Source of the DNA: Thalassotalea psychrophila
Lineage (GTDB): Bacteria > Pseudomonadota > Gammaproteobacteria > Enterobacterales > Alteromonadaceae
DNA length: 64,000 nt
Assembly: GCF_031583595.1 (NCBI RefSeq)
Contig: NZ_CP134145.1
Coordinates: forward strand, 3,162,001-3,226,000
Direction: 5' to 3'
Part shown: piece after piece, positions 19,900 to 30,556 of the stretch
How the letters are laid out: each line of letters starts with the position of its first letter
Position numbering within the stretch: position 1 is the stretch's first letter
The notes under the pieces: generated by a model
Told to the model about the DNA's origin: nothing
Databases searched by the model: none
Seen by the model: only the letters and a program-made list of their open reading frames with translations
Position numbers and translations under genes: made by a program

Positions 19900-21321
19900 T
19901 TATTTGATTCGTGTATTTTCTTCGCTCCAAATACCTGGAGTTAAGTTCATTTCTTGCTCTTGTTCTTGCGTAGCAATGAAACGTGGAATATCACCTTTAT
20001 CAATATGACTATTGTAGTCTTTAGCAAGCGTAACCAAGGTTTTGGTTAACAAGATAAGGGCAACAACGTTAACTACTGTCATTAATGCCATAGCTAAATC
20101 AGCCATACCAATAACTTCACCTAATGTTGCAATTGAACCATAAAAAATCATCCCTAAAAATAATGCTAAGAACACTAAACGGCCTATTTTATTATTCATT
20201 TTTATAAAGGGTAACGCGTTTTCAGCATACGCATAATTCGCCACCATTGAAGTAAAACCAAAGAAGAAAATAGCTAAGGCAATAAAATCACTGCCCCAAG
20301 TTCCAACTTCATTCACAAGCGCTTGTTGGGTTAATTGAATGCCAAACGTTTGGCCAAGCTCAATGCCACTTAATAAAATGATCATTGCAGTACAGGTACA
20401 CAACACTATGGTGTCAAAGAATACACCAAGCATTTGCACATAGCCTTGAGATGCTGGATGTGGAGGGTACGGTGTTGCTGCAGCTGCTGCGTGAGGCACA
20501 CTACCCATTCCCGCTTCATTTGAATATAAGCCGCGTTTAATACCTTGCATTAAGGCTACACCTATCATACCGCCACCAGCTTCTCGTAGACCTAAAGCTG
20601 AACTAACAATATTTGCTAATATTCCTGGAATTTCACTTATGTTAGCGCCAATAACCCACAGTGCAACAAGCAAATAGGCTACGCCCATAAATGGTACTAC
20701 TAGCTCAGAAAACCTGGCGATTTTTTTCATTCCGCCTAGCACAATGATGCCGGCAAATATTGTTAAAAATATTCCCGTCATCCACGGTTCAATATTGTAA
20801 GAAAAATTAAATGCTTCCGCGATAGAGTTTGCTTGTGGCGCAGAAAATATAAGTCCGTAACCAATAAATAAACAAATTGAAAAAATAAGCGCTAAGGCTG
20901 GGCTTTTTAACCCTTTAAGCATATAAAATGCTGGGCCACCACGATAATTACCATCTCTATTTTCTTCTTTGTACAGTTGACCTAATGTGCTTTCAGCAAA
21001 AGCAGTTGCCATACCAATAATAGCAATAACCCACATCCAAAACATTGCGCCTGGGCCACCAATAGAAATAGCTACCGCTACGCCCATAAGGTTACCAGTT
21101 CCTACACGAGCAGCAAGAGAAGTACATAACGCTTGAAAAGACGTAATTCCGTGGCCATCACCTTTACGGGAATTTTTCATTACTGAAAACATATGACTAA
21201 AATGGCGGAACTGAATTGCTTTTAAGCGGGCGGTAAACCATATACCTGCAAAAAGTAATAAAGGTACTAAGGCATAGCCCCAAAGCAACCCATTTAACCA
21301 ACCAACAATCTCATTTATCAA
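19900..21321 (-). CDS. Sodium:alanine symporter (AGCS family)
   Basis: A 473-residue inner-membrane symporter with about eleven TM helices, taking up alanine or glycine with Na+. Family signatures include RVGTGNLMGVA near residue 72 and SNEAGMGSVPHAAAAA near residue 270. The start is TTG (21319-21321), supported by AGGAT upstream at good spacing; the next in-frame ATG would remove the first helix. Single gene. Amino-acid preference is by family only. Confidence 0.9.
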   Translation of the reverse strand: MINEIVGWLNGLLWGYALVPLLLFAGIWFTARLKAIQFRHFSHMFSVMKNSRKGDGHGITSFQALCTSLAARVGTGNLMGVAVAISIGGPGAMFWMWVIAIIGMATAFAESTLGQLYKEENRDGNYRGGPAFYMLKGLKSPALALIFSICLFIGYGLIFSAPQANSIAEAFNFSYNIEPWMTGIFLTIFAGIIVLGGMKKIARFSELVVPFMGVAYLLVALWVIGANISEIPGILANIVSSALGLREAGGGMIGVALMQGIKRGLYSNEAGMGSVPHAAAAATPYPPHPASQGYVQMLGVFFDTIVLCTCTAMIILLSGIELGQTFGIQLTQQALVNEVGTWGSDFIALAIFFFGFTSMVANYAYAENALPFIKMNNKIGRLVFLALFLGMIFYGSIATLGEVIGMADLAMALMTVVNVVALILLTKTLVTLAKDYNSHIDKGDIPRFIATQEQEQEMNLTPGIWSEENTRIK

Positions 21322-21443
21322 AATATGATCCTATGTTGATACTTACGATGTAAGCATCATTAAAAGTGATAGTAAGTATAGTGCAACTACCACAAAATGA
21401 ATTAATGCTTGGTATGATAATATTGCTTAGCCTAAATTGATAT

Positions 21444-22274
21444 TTAAGTTTTGTATTTTTCTGTGATCAATGCTTTTAATTCAATAACTTGAGCTTGTAA
21501 TTGGTCGATTTGCGCCCTACTAGCTGGTTCACCACCATCTGCTGACTCACCATGTGACTTAGCTCTTTCTATTTCATGTTCGTCAGCCATAACCTCTAAT
21601 ACAGTTCCTACCATCATATTTAAGAATATAAAGGCGGTAAAAAATATAAAGGTGATGTAATACACCCAACTCATCGGATACACAGCCATTGTTTCGTACA
21701 TTACATCAGTCCAATCTTCGAACGTAGCAACGCGGAACAAGGTTAATAATGAAATGGATACATCACCCCATAAAAAATCATTAATCTCGTTAAATAAAAT
21801 ACTGCCAATTGCCGCATAAATATAAAAAATAACAAACATTAATAAGGCGATATAGCCCATCCGAGGTATTGCTTTTAATAGTGCATTAATAAGCATTCTT
21901 AATTCTGGTACCATAGATACCAAGCGTAATACTCGAAACACTCTCAATAATCGAGCTAATAGCACCCCAGAGCCACCAGCAGGGATCAAGCTACCAATAA
22001 CAATTAAACTATCAAAGATGTTCCAACCATTCTTAAAGAATTTTGGTTTATTGTCTGTTGCTAAATAGCGAATCACAATTTCTACAGCAAAAAAGATGGT
22101 GATGCCCATATCCAATAAGGCCAATATCGTGATCACTTGCTTTGGTAAATCATGAGTTTTCGCACCAATAAGTAATGCTGAAATAATAATTACCGAGATG
22201 ACTACCCCTTGAAACATTTTACTTGAGTCAATACGCTTAAGTTGATTTTGGAGTAATGAAATACTTATTGTCAT
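21444..22274 (-). CDS. Voltage-gated-type cation channel (ion transporter)
   Basis: A 276-residue single-domain six-TM channel of the bacterial NaChBac superfamily, acting as a tetramer in the inner membrane. S4 has four arginines every third residue (Arg108, 111, 114, 117), so voltage sensing is expected. The pore loop reads TLFRVATFEDWTDVM, giving the selectivity filter T184-F-E-D-W-T-D190. S6 ends in FLNMMVGTVLEVM, and a charged C-terminal helix (~252-272) fits the coiled coil of this family. The filter differs from the usual Na+ filter TLESWSM by acidic residues at the fourth and seventh positions. Monocistronic. Confidence 0.9.
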   Translation of the reverse strand: MTISISLLQNQLKRIDSSKMFQGVVISVIIISALLIGAKTHDLPKQVITILALLDMGITIFFAVEIVIRYLATDNKPKFFKNGWNIFDSLIVIGSLIPAGGSGVLLARLLRVFRVLRLVSMVPELRMLINALLKAIPRMGYIALLMFVIFYIYAAIGSILFNEINDFLWGDVSISLLTLFRVATFEDWTDVMYETMAVYPMSWVYYITFIFFTAFIFLNMMVGTVLEVMADEHEIERAKSHGESADGGEPASRAQIDQLQAQVIELKALITEKYKT

Positions 22275-22421
22275 GTTTAATTTGGATAAATTTTAAAGTT
22301 AGGTTGCCGTTGATATAAGGCTTACAAGAGTAAATTCAACCTTTAATATCAAATTAACCATTAGCTTTTACTTTTAATACGGGTATATTAACCACATGTT
22401 AAACGTCAGCGCTTTTAATGA

Positions 22422-23306
22422 ATGAATCTTTCCCAGTTTATAACCTTAATATCTTTAGCCGCCATTTGGGGTGCTTCGTTTATGTTCATGCGCATAGCTG
22501 CGCCAGAGTTTGGCCCAGTCCCCTTAATTACGATTAGGGCTGCTGTCGGTTTTATCACTTTACTGCCTTTTTTATTGTTTTTTAAAGGTGTTCGAGATAT
22601 TAGCAACAATTGGTTTAGCATTTGTGTCGTTGGCTTAACCAACACCGCAATTCCTTTTACTCTGCTAGCGTTTTCGGCACTTAGTTTAAGTGCGGGTCTC
22701 AACTCCATACTAAATGCAACGGCTCCTATTTTTGCTGGCCTAATTGCTTTTGTTTGGTTTAAAGAGAATTTAACTGTGAGTAAAACAACGGGATTAATTC
22801 TTGGCTTTCTAGGGGTAGTTTCTTTATTTTTCACAAAAACAGATGTGAGCTTTGAAGCAACATCAATAGCGATCATTGCCGGATTATTTGCAGGACTTAA
22901 TTATGGATTTGCTGCCTGTTACACTAAAAAGAAATTAACAGGGGTAAATACCCTAGCCATAGCCACAGGCAGTCAGTTTTTTGCAACATTAGCATGTTTA
23001 CCATTTCTGCCTATGACTTGGCCAAGTACCCCAGTGAGTGATTTAGCACTTTATTCGTCAATTACGCTCGGCACTGTTTGTACGGCATTAGCCTATATAT
23101 TATATTTTCGTTTAATTGCTTCGCTAGGTCCTGAAAAGGCGATCACCGTTGCGTACTTGATCCCGGTGTTTGGCATAGTTTGGGGCGTATTGTTTTTACA
23201 TGAGATTGTCACACTGTCAATGTTGATGGGCGCAGCGTTAATTTTATTTGGCGTTAGTATGACTACTGGTATGTTAAAAATGAAAACGTCGAAAAACAAT
23301 ACCTAG
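22422..23306 (+). CDS. EamA/DMT family permease
   Basis: A 294-residue inner-membrane protein with ten TM helices in two EamA repeats (the first opening with AAIWGASFMFMRIA, the second from ~residue 150). The family mostly exports amino acids or other metabolites; the substrate is not predictable here. The ATG start has no clear Shine-Dalgarno. It converges with the acyltransferase gene, and the two stop codons share the palindrome CTAG (23303-23306). Confidence 0.88.
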   Translation: MNLSQFITLISLAAIWGASFMFMRIAAPEFGPVPLITIRAAVGFITLLPFLLFFKGVRDISNNWFSICVVGLTNTAIPFTLLAFSALSLSAGLNSILNATAPIFAGLIAFVWFKENLTVSKTTGLILGFLGVVSLFFTKTDVSFEATSIAIIAGLFAGLNYGFAACYTKKKLTGVNTLAIATGSQFFATLACLPFLPMTWPSTPVSDLALYSSITLGTVCTALAYILYFRLIASLGPEKAITVAYLIPVFGIVWGVLFLHEIVTLSMLMGAALILFGVSMTTGMLKMKTSKNNT

Positions 23307-24460
23307 CTATCTGTTTTAAATGGCAGGTAAGAACTCGCTGATTGCATATATTCATTATGATAGCGTTGCTCTTTTTCGATGAAATCAGCGATAGCGTGTT
23401 TAAAATTTGGTAAAGGTATTAAGTAATTACCATAGAGTTTAACCGGTTCAAAACCTCGAGCGAGCTTATGCTCTCCCTGTGCTCCAGCATCAAAACATTG
23501 CAGGTTATGTTTAATGCAATACTCAATACCTTGGTAATAACAGGCCTCAAAATGCAAAAACTCATGCTCTTGAATGCATCCCCAGTACCGACCATATAGG
23601 TGAGTATCAGATTTAAAAAACAACGAGCTTGCAACAACCTCTTGCTTATCATTGATGACTTTCAGTAACAAAGTACTGTCAGCACATTGCTCAGACAACA
23701 GAGTAAAAAACTCAAGATTTAAATAACCTTGATGGCCTGAGCGTTTTAGGTAGGTTTGTTGATAGCAACTGTAAAAACTACTCCAGTCTTGCTTTGTAAT
23801 GTGTTCGCCATTACACCAAACAAAATTTAACTTATGCTGAACTAGGTTTTGCCGTTCCTTTTTGATCATTTTTCGCTTCCGAGCAGTCATCCGCGATAGA
23901 AAGTCTGAAAATGATAAGTAGCCTTTATTTAACCAATGGTATTGCACGTCAGTACGCTGTATTAACCCTAATTTAGCAAGGCTATCACTGGTTGTTTTAT
24001 CTAAGAACAAACATTGAAAATTAGAAGCTTCGATTTGATCTAACGTTTGTTCAAGAACACCAACAATTAAAGCTAAGATTTTTTGACTAAATTGTTCAAA
24101 ATCAGGATGAATACCAATCCGCTTGCCGGTTGCCGGAGTAAATGGAATAGCGCTGAGCAGTTTAGGGTAATAGGAAATACCATGAGCTTGATATGCATCA
24201 GCCCAACTCCAATCAAACATATATTCGCCATAGGAATGCTGTTTTAAATAACATGGCATAGCAGCAATTAGGGTATTTTCGCGATGAATGAGTAAATGTT
24301 GTGGTTGCCAACCTGAGGCTGAAGATACTGCACCACTTTGCTCTAGGGCATGCAAAAATGGGTATTGATAAAAGGGATAACTGTCATGAAATATGGCCTG
24401 CCAATGCTGTTTATTTACGTGTGATATTTGGGTTGCAAATGTTGCAGTAAATTCAGTCAT
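23303..24460 (-). CDS. FemAB-like/GNAT N-acyltransferase
   Basis: A 385-residue cytosolic protein of the FemAB-like group (COG3146/PF04339 type), predicted to carry an acyltransferase fold. Recognisable segments are SYPFYQYPFLHALE near residue 27, the MTARKRKMIKKERQN basic stretch around residue 190, YWGC near residue 290, and the FDAGAQGEHKLARGFEP motif near residue 345 that is highly conserved in the family. Substrate unknown. Its stop overlaps that of the EamA permease gene. Confidence 0.85.
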   Translation of the reverse strand: MTEFTATFATQISHVNKQHWQAIFHDSYPFYQYPFLHALEQSGAVSSASGWQPQHLLIHRENTLIAAMPCYLKQHSYGEYMFDWSWADAYQAHGISYYPKLLSAIPFTPATGKRIGIHPDFEQFSQKILALIVGVLEQTLDQIEASNFQCLFLDKTTSDSLAKLGLIQRTDVQYHWLNKGYLSFSDFLSRMTARKRKMIKKERQNLVQHKLNFVWCNGEHITKQDWSSFYSCYQQTYLKRSGHQGYLNLEFFTLLSEQCADSTLLLKVINDKQEVVASSLFFKSDTHLYGRYWGCIQEHEFLHFEACYYQGIEYCIKHNLQCFDAGAQGEHKLARGFEPVKLYGNYLIPLPNFKHAIADFIEKEQRYHNEYMQSASSYLPFKTDS

Positions 24461-24502
24461 TCCAGGCCATTTTTATTTAATATAAATCAATTTTTTATTG
24501 CT

Positions 24503-25795
24503 CTAAAGATTTTTATAAACATTACCGTTTTTCATCACAAATTCAACTTGTTCAAGTTGACTAATATCTTTTAAAGGGTTTTTATCCATGGCAATTATAT
24601 CAGCAAATTTGCCCGCCTCCAGAGTTCCTAAGGTAGCACTTTTATCAATTAAATCAGCAGCATTAACTGTGGCCGACTTTAAAATATCCATAGGTTCCAT
24701 ACCCGCATTAAACATTAATACAGCTTCATGAGCATTGTTGCCGTGACGAGAAACACCAGAGTCAGTACCAAAAGCTATTTTAACTCCAGCTTTATAGGCT
24801 CGGCCAAAGTTTTTCATCATATCGCCACCAACTCTTATTGCCTTAGCTTTTATCGCATCAGACATAAAGTCACTGGTTTTTGCCATATTAACTACAGTGT
24901 CACCAGCTAATAACGTTGGAACCAAATAAGCGCCTGAATATTTAAACAGTGTAATGGAATCATCATCTGCGTAACTGCCGTGCTCAATACTGTCAACGCC
25001 AGCTTTCAGTGCCGCATTAATGCCTGCTGCCGCATGTGCATGACTAGCAACTTTTCTTCCTAATGCATGTGCTGCGTCAACAATCTCTTTAATTTCATCA
25101 TCAGCCATTTGTTGTCCTGTACCAGTGTTAGTATCTGATAACACCCCGCCCGTAGACGTGATTTTAATAACATCTGCACCAAACTTTATTGCTTTTCGGG
25201 TGGCCTTTCTACATTCATAAGGTCCATCACAAATAGTTTTTGACGTGTACTTTTCCATTAAATCATGGCGCATGCCATCCACATCTCCATGACCACCCGT
25301 AACAGAAACCCCACCTGATGCGATAATTCTTGGACCATCAATCCAGCCTTTATTTATACCATCTCTTAATGCGTAAAGTTGTTGTGGATCAGCGCCTAAA
25401 TCTCGAACAGTAGTAAAACCAGCAAGAAGGGTTTTGTTTGCAAAACTAACACTACGCATACCAACATCTTCAGCTGACATCTTTAAAGTATCACTTGCAT
25501 TTGTAGGCCCTAATTCACCTTGTAAATGAACATGCATGTCCATTAATCCGGGCATAACAAAGCTATTTTTCAGATCAAAATAACTTGCATTTTTATCGAT
25601 ATCTTTGGCTCTAATAAAGCCTTGTTGAATGTCAGTGATTTTATCATCAGTAATAATGATGGTTTGATTTTTAAGTACAGTTTTACCGGGAACAGTCAAT
25701 AACTCCCCAGCATGAATGACTTTAATATCAGCAGCTTGTATTGATAAGGGTAATATCGACAGGATTAACAGCGCGAGTTTAGATTTATTATTCAT
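24503..25795 (-). CDS. Exported metal-dependent amidohydrolase
   Basis: A 430-residue amidohydrolase-superfamily enzyme with a signal peptide ending near IQA (residue ~21), so periplasmic. The metal-centre motifs are complete: MDMHVHLQ, the Lys of DVIKITSTGG (carboxylated in relatives), SHAHAA, IEHGSYAD and GTDSG. The order resembles imidazolonepropionase/Xaa-Pro dipeptidase-type members, many of which cleave C-terminal dipeptides, but I cannot fix the substrate. Single gene, 42 bases upstream of the acyltransferase gene on the same strand, so the two could be co-transcribed. Confidence 0.9.
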   Translation of the reverse strand: MNNKSKLALLILSILPLSIQAADIKVIHAGELLTVPGKTVLKNQTIIITDDKITDIQQGFIRAKDIDKNASYFDLKNSFVMPGLMDMHVHLQGELGPTNASDTLKMSAEDVGMRSVSFANKTLLAGFTTVRDLGADPQQLYALRDGINKGWIDGPRIIASGGVSVTGGHGDVDGMRHDLMEKYTSKTICDGPYECRKATRKAIKFGADVIKITSTGGVLSDTNTGTGQQMADDEIKEIVDAAHALGRKVASHAHAAAGINAALKAGVDSIEHGSYADDDSITLFKYSGAYLVPTLLAGDTVVNMAKTSDFMSDAIKAKAIRVGGDMMKNFGRAYKAGVKIAFGTDSGVSRHGNNAHEAVLMFNAGMEPMDILKSATVNAADLIDKSATLGTLEAGKFADIIAMDKNPLKDISQLEQVEFVMKNGNVYKNL

Positions 25796-25932
25796 TGAGA
25801 GCCTAAATTTTTTATTTTAATTTTTGTGTTCGAAAAGCACAGAGAGTTATTTAATAGCCTATTATTATCATATGCAGTTAATTATTAACATATACATAGT
25901 TATAAATTCTATTTTTATTTGAGGTATTTGTA

Positions 25933-26607
25933 ATGAAACTAATGAATAGCATATCAATTAAAATATTTATTTTAGTTTTACTATTAGTAGTAAGTTTCAA
26001 TGCTTTAGCAAACCAAGGTGATTGGTATTTAAAACCCAGTATTGGAGTTTCTGCTTTTGATGATACTGATGCAGAACTAAACTCTATAGTTAATAGCAGT
26101 GAAAAAATCGACATCGAATTCGATCCAGGGGTAACTTTGGGTATTGGGTTAGGATATTTTTTTACTGATAATATATCGCTAGAGTTAAGTTTTAACCAAC
26201 ATGAAAACGATGCTGACATGACGTTTAGCAGTGTTGGTATCGATGCAAATGATAAAGTAGAAGGTGAATTTAAAGTAAGTTATTTAACTATAAATAGTTA
26301 CTGGCACGTACAGCGCAAAGGTAGTTGGCGTCCTTATTTAGGTGTTGGTGCAGGGATAACAACAAATGCAGAAGTTAAAGTAGAAGCGACTAGCAATGAG
26401 GTAACCTTGGAAAATGATGGTGATTTGGTTTTTCAGCTGATATTTGGCTTTGATTATGAATTAACTCGACAATTGGCTCTGTTAACAGAATTAAAATACA
26501 CCAATATAGAGTTAACTGATCTACAAAGAAGCTCTGCAGATCAGCGTCTCGATAATTTGCAATACAATCCGTTTACTTTACAGTTTGCCTTGCTTTATTC
26601 GTTTTAA
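25933..26607 (+). CDS. OmpW-like outer-membrane beta-barrel
   Basis: A 224-residue protein with a signal peptide cut near ALA (residue ~26), then alternating strands (WYLKPSIGVSAF, VTLGIGLGYFFTDNISLELSF, SWRPYLGVGAGITTN). The last residue is Phe (FALLYSF), the outer-membrane barrel signal. Eight strands and the overall pattern fit OmpW-type small porins for hydrophobic molecules, but similarity to OmpW itself is only moderate. The start has GAGG upstream. Single gene, ending inside a hairpin. Confidence 0.8.
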   Translation: MKLMNSISIKIFILVLLLVVSFNALANQGDWYLKPSIGVSAFDDTDAELNSIVNSSEKIDIEFDPGVTLGIGLGYFFTDNISLELSFNQHENDADMTFSSVGIDANDKVEGEFKVSYLTINSYWHVQRKGSWRPYLGVGAGITTNAEVKVEATSNEVTLENDGDLVFQLIFGFDYELTRQLALLTELKYTNIELTDLQRSSADQRLDNLQYNPFTLQFALLYSF

Positions 26608-26622
26608 GCTTTAGCTTAAAAC
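26601..26622. terminator. Stem-loop overlapping ompW-like stop
   Basis: GTTTTAAGCT pairs perfectly with AGCTTAAAAC around two bases. It includes the TAA stop and lies in the 34-bp gap between two convergent genes, so it may serve both. There is no long T-run. Confidence 0.4.
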
Positions 26623-26641
26623 CAATAAATATCAATAGAGC

Positions 26642-27124
26642 CTAGTGGTGATGTCCGCCAACACCATGTGCATGGCCGTGTGAAATTTCACTTTCTTGTG
26701 CTTCACGTACATCAACAATTTCGATATTAAAGTTTAACGTATGACCAGCTAATGGATGGTTTGTATCAACCGTAACCATAAATTTACCTACTTTAACTAC
26801 GGTAACTTGGCGTTCACCTTGTTCGGTGTGAACAACAGCAACCATACCAGGAGCCCATTTTTCAGCGCCTTGTAAGTGTTTTGCAGGCACACGTTGAATC
26901 GCTTCTTCAATATACTCACCGTAACCGTCTTCAGGGCTGACAGTAACATCAAATTTATCGCCTTTCTCTTTACCTTCTAGCGCGTTTTCAACGCCGATGA
27001 TCATATTTTTATGACCACATAAGATAGCGACAGGATCTCCACTGGTTGAGTCTTCGATTACATCACCTTGCTCTGTTTTAAGAACATAGTGAAATTGCAC
27101 AATAGTATTTTTCGTTATTTTCAT
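26642..27124 (-). CDS. slyD: FKBP-type peptidyl-prolyl isomerase SlyD
   Basis: A 160-residue cytosolic proline isomerase and chaperone. The FKBP domain (residues 1-70 and 120-145) is split by an insert-in-flap domain (~71-120, EEAIQRVPAKHL), as in SlyD. The tail SHGHAHGVGGHHH is short but His-rich and would bind Ni2+ or Zn2+; the E. coli protein has a longer tail. It could support metal delivery, but no hydrogenase genes are in the window. SlyD is the best call; SlpA lacks the His tail. Confidence 0.9.
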   Translation of the reverse strand: MKITKNTIVQFHYVLKTEQGDVIEDSTSGDPVAILCGHKNMIIGVENALEGKEKGDKFDVTVSPEDGYGEYIEEAIQRVPAKHLQGAEKWAPGMVAVVHTEQGERQVTVVKVGKFMVTVDTNHPLAGHTLNFNIEIVDVREAQESEISHGHAHGVGGHHH

Positions 27125-27198
27125 TGTTATTCCTGAAAATGGGATAGTTTCTGAGGATAATTATATCCTACAACCTAGCAAAAGAGCATAGCCTGTAC

Positions 27199-27226
27199 AA
27201 AAAAAAGCCCGCAATTTGCGGGCTTG
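27199..27226 (-). terminator. Intrinsic terminator of pntAB
   Basis: AAGCCCGCA-ATT-TGCGGGCTT hairpin (27205-27225) followed on the minus strand by a T-run, 27 bases after the pntB stop. Confidence 0.9.
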
Positions 27227-27252
27227 GTTAATTAAATTTTGACCTTTAAATA

Positions 27253-28629
27253 TTACAAGGCTTTAAATATTTTCTCTACTGAGTCTTTCGCATCGCCAAA
27301 TAGCATTGCCGTATTATCTTTAAAGAATAATGGATTTTGCACACCCGCATACCCGGTATTCATTGAACGTTTGAATACAATAACTTGTTTTGCATTCCAA
27401 ACTTCACAAACAGGCATACCGGCAATTGGGCTTGTTGGGTCTTCAGCGGCTGCCGGGTTAACTGTATCATTGGCGCCAATAACAAGAACAACATCGGTTT
27501 CAGGGAAGTCATCATTGATTTCATCCATGCCTAGTACGATGTCATAAGGCACTTTGGCTTCAGCTAATAATACGTTCATATGGCCAGGTAAACGCCCCGC
27601 TACAGGATGAATGGCAAAACGCACGTCTATACCACGCTCTTGTAGTGCTCGAGTAATTTCATACACAGGGTATTGAGCTTGCGCAACAGCCATACCATAG
27701 CCTGGAGTAATAATAACTGATTTAGCTTCAGTTAATAAATCAGCAGTTGCTTCAGCGGTAATTTCTTGATGTTCACCGTAATCTACATCTTTGGCAACTT
27801 GAACGTCAGTACCAAAACCACCAGCAATAACGCTGATAAATGATCGGTTCATCGCTTTACACATAATATAAGAAAGAATAGCGCCTGATGAACCAACTAA
27901 AGCGCCAGTGATGATAAGTAAATCATTACCTAACATGAAACCTGCAGATGCTGCTGCCCAACCAGAATATGAATTAAGCATTGATACAACAACAGGCATA
28001 TCTGCGCCACCAATTGATGCAACTAAGTGCCAGCCAAATAGAAAGGCAATAACCGTCATAATAAGCAATGGGTTTAACGCACCGCCAGCTTGAACAAATT
28101 CAACCATCAGGTAAATACAAACAATACCGGCAATTAAATTTAGTTTATGACGCTGTGGCAACATTAGTGCAGAGGTATTAATAATACCTTTAAGTTTAGC
28201 AAAGGCGACAATAGAACCGGTAAAAGTAACCGCGCCAATAAATACACCTAAAAACACTTCCACGTTATGTATGGTTAGTGCTGCACCAACCATTAACACA
28301 CTGTGATCTAAAAAGCTGTTATAGCCAACAAATACTGCAGCCAAACCAACAAAGCTGTGTAGTACTGCTACTAGCTCTGGCATTTCAGTCATTTCAACTT
28401 TTTTAGCTAAACGTAAACCAATAAGGCCACCAATACCCATACAGGCAACAATTAATGGCACACCAGTAACTGCAGGGTTAACAACAGTAGCAATTAAGGC
28501 AATAGACATACCAATGATGCCGTACCAATTTCCCGCTTCAGCAGTTTCTTGCTTGCTTAAACCAGCAAGACTCATAATAAATAACAGAGCCGCAATAATA
28601 TACGCAGCTGTAATAATTCCTTCAGACAT
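27253..28629 (-). CDS. pntB: NAD(P) transhydrogenase subunit beta
   Basis: A 458-residue inner-membrane subunit of the proton-translocating transhydrogenase, which makes NADPH from NADH and NADP+ using the proton gradient. About nine TM helices occupy residues 1-260. The NADP(H)-binding domain III follows (~285-458) with [15 protein letters not shown] and [14 protein letters not shown]. It begins 11 bases after pntA and forms a two-gene operon closed by a strong terminator. Confidence 0.96.
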   Translation of the reverse strand: MSEGIITAAYIIAALLFIMSLAGLSKQETAEAGNWYGIIGMSIALIATVVNPAVTGVPLIVACMGIGGLIGLRLAKKVEMTEMPELVAVLHSFVGLAAVFVGYNSFLDHSVLMVGAALTIHNVEVFLGVFIGAVTFTGSIVAFAKLKGIINTSALMLPQRHKLNLIAGIVCIYLMVEFVQAGGALNPLLIMTVIAFLFGWHLVASIGGADMPVVVSMLNSYSGWAAASAGFMLGNDLLIITGALVGSSGAILSYIMCKAMNRSFISVIAGGFGTDVQVAKDVDYGEHQEITAEATADLLTEAKSVIITPGYGMAVAQAQYPVYEITRALQERGIDVRFAIHPVAGRLPGHMNVLLAEAKVPYDIVLGMDEINDDFPETDVVLVIGANDTVNPAAAEDPTSPIAGMPVCEVWNAKQVIVFKRSMNTGYAGVQNPLFFKDNTAMLFGDAKDSVEKIFKAL

Positions 28630-28640
28630 AATAACTACTC

Positions 28641-30170
28641 CTATTTCCGAAACATTTTAAGCATGCGTTTGGTGACAAAAAAGCCACCGGCGATATTAAT
28701 GGAGGCAATGAGAATAGCTATCCCCGCCAGTACCTGCACAGCGAGTGAATCACTGCCGACTTGTAATAAAGCACCAACAACAATAATTCCAGAAATTGCA
28801 TTAGTAACACTCATTAATGGTGTATGTAATGCGTGAGTAACATTCCAAACTAAATGATAACCAACAACACAGGCTAAAATAAACACAGTAAAATGCGATA
28901 GGAAATCAGCTGGTGCAACACTTGCTATCCAGGTAAATCCAATAGCGGCAGCTGCCATGCTAACGTATTTAACAGTATTTGATTTTGGACCTTCTTCGAC
29001 CACTACAACCGGCGCTTCAACTTTAGGCGCAGCAGGAGCTGCTGAAACTTGAATAGGAGGTGGTGGGAAAGTGACTTCCCCATCCTTAACCACGGTCATG
29101 TTGCGCAGTACCACATCGTCAAAATCAATATTGATATTGCCGTCTTTTTCTTTACACAATAACTTCATTAAGTTAACTAAGTTATTTGCATACAACTGGC
29201 TTGACTGGTTAGGTAAGCGAGAAACAAAATCTGTGTAACCAATAATTTTCACTTGGTTAACTTCGTTTATTTCACCAGGAACAGTTAGTTCACAGTTACC
29301 GCCACCAGGAGCCGCTAAATCAACAACGATAGAGCCCGGTTTCATCGCATTAACCATTTCTTCGGTAATGAGTTTTGGTGCTGGACGGCCTGGGATCATC
29401 GCCGTAGTAATAATGATATCAACATCTTTGGCTTGCTCTAAAAACAGAGCCATTTCAGCATCAATAAATGCCTGGCTCATTTCTTTAGCGTAACCATCAC
29501 CACTACCGGTATCTTCTTCTTCGTAATCAAGCTCAAGGAACTCGGCGCCCATACTCTCAATTTGTTCTTTTACTTCCGGACGAGTATCAAATGCACGTAC
29601 AATCGCTCCTAAACTTCCTGCGGTACCAATTGCAGCAAGACCTGCTACGCCAGCGCCAATAATCATTACTTTCGCTGGTGGTATTTTACCCGCCGCGGTT
29701 ATTTGGCCCGTTAAAAAACGTCCAAAATGATTAGTTGCTTCAATAACAGCACGGTAACCGGCAATATTTGCCATAGAGCTTAACGCATCCATAGATTGCG
29801 AACGCGTCATTCTAGGCACCATTTCCATGGCTAAGGTGTCTACGTTTTTAGCACTTAATTGTTCCAATAACTCTGGCGTTTGAGCTGGGGCAATAAAGCT
29901 TACTAATTTTGCACCATCTTTTAATAACTCAACTTCAGCTGATTCAGGTTGATTAACCTTCATCACAATATCAGCTTGCCAAGCTTGCTCTTTAGTTACA
30001 ATTGTTGCACCTGCGTCTTGATAAACAGTATCGTTAAAACTGGCCTTATCACCAGCGCTCTGCTCTACAGCTACTTCAAAGCCAAGCTTTATTAACGCTT
30101 GAATTGATGCTGGAGATGCCGAAACACGATTTTCACCTGAAAGACTTTCTTTAGGTATACCGATTTGCAT
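28641..30170 (-). CDS. pntA: NAD(P) transhydrogenase subunit alpha
   Basis: A 509-residue subunit with the NAD(H)-binding domain I (residues ~1-380, including [18 protein letters not shown] and [13 protein letters not shown]). An Ala/Pro/Val linker (~375-400) leads to four C-terminal TM helices (~400-509), the long gammaproteobacterial form. The ATG start has AAGG eight bases upstream. First gene of pntAB. NADPH from this enzyme would feed biosynthesis and reductive processes. Confidence 0.96.
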   Translation of the reverse strand: MQIGIPKESLSGENRVSASPASIQALIKLGFEVAVEQSAGDKASFNDTVYQDAGATIVTKEQAWQADIVMKVNQPESAEVELLKDGAKLVSFIAPAQTPELLEQLSAKNVDTLAMEMVPRMTRSQSMDALSSMANIAGYRAVIEATNHFGRFLTGQITAAGKIPPAKVMIIGAGVAGLAAIGTAGSLGAIVRAFDTRPEVKEQIESMGAEFLELDYEEEDTGSGDGYAKEMSQAFIDAEMALFLEQAKDVDIIITTAMIPGRPAPKLITEEMVNAMKPGSIVVDLAAPGGGNCELTVPGEINEVNQVKIIGYTDFVSRLPNQSSQLYANNLVNLMKLLCKEKDGNINIDFDDVVLRNMTVVKDGEVTFPPPPIQVSAAPAAPKVEAPVVVVEEGPKSNTVKYVSMAAAAIGFTWIASVAPADFLSHFTVFILACVVGYHLVWNVTHALHTPLMSVTNAISGIIVVGALLQVGSDSLAVQVLAGIAILIASINIAGGFFVTKRMLKMFRK

Positions 30171-30556
30171 AGAATCTACCTTAATAATAATTATTTAGTT
30201 GATGTAAATATTAGTACAATTTCAATCATTTAATTTATGACTTTATTGTTTTTAGTTGTTTAAATTTGTTCTTTGATAAATTTATTAGTAACACTTTTAA
30301 ATCATAATTAGAACCTTAACTCTAATTATTTGTGTATTTTTTATCGAATTTAAAAAAAACTACGCAAAAAGACCTGAAATAAGGTATCTTTAGATAAACC
30401 GTAATAATAAATAACAAAAATATACGTCCCTAAAACCAATTACTATTTTATAAATTATTAGTAGTTTTTGGAAACAGCACTCGCCATATTGAGACTTGGG
30501 AAGTGGATAAGAAGTATTATTCACTTTGTGCTAACGGATGCGATAATAAGCAGGGT
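30171..30556. other. Divergent intergenic region, no gene recognised
   Basis: A very A/T-rich gap between pntA and the small exported-protein gene. It should hold both promoters, but I see no box pair good enough to name. An in-frame GTG at 30503 would extend the downstream protein by 18 residues and spoil its signal peptide. Confidence 0.4.

Noticed and set aside
23303..23306. Overlap of EamA permease and acyltransferase stop codons as regulatory overlap
   Set aside because: A four-base CTAG shared by two convergent stops is a common compact arrangement and needs no special explanation.
30503..30556. GTG start adding 18 residues to the small exported protein
   Set aside because: The extension (two Cys, charged) would bury the signal peptide and has no Shine-Dalgarno sequence.
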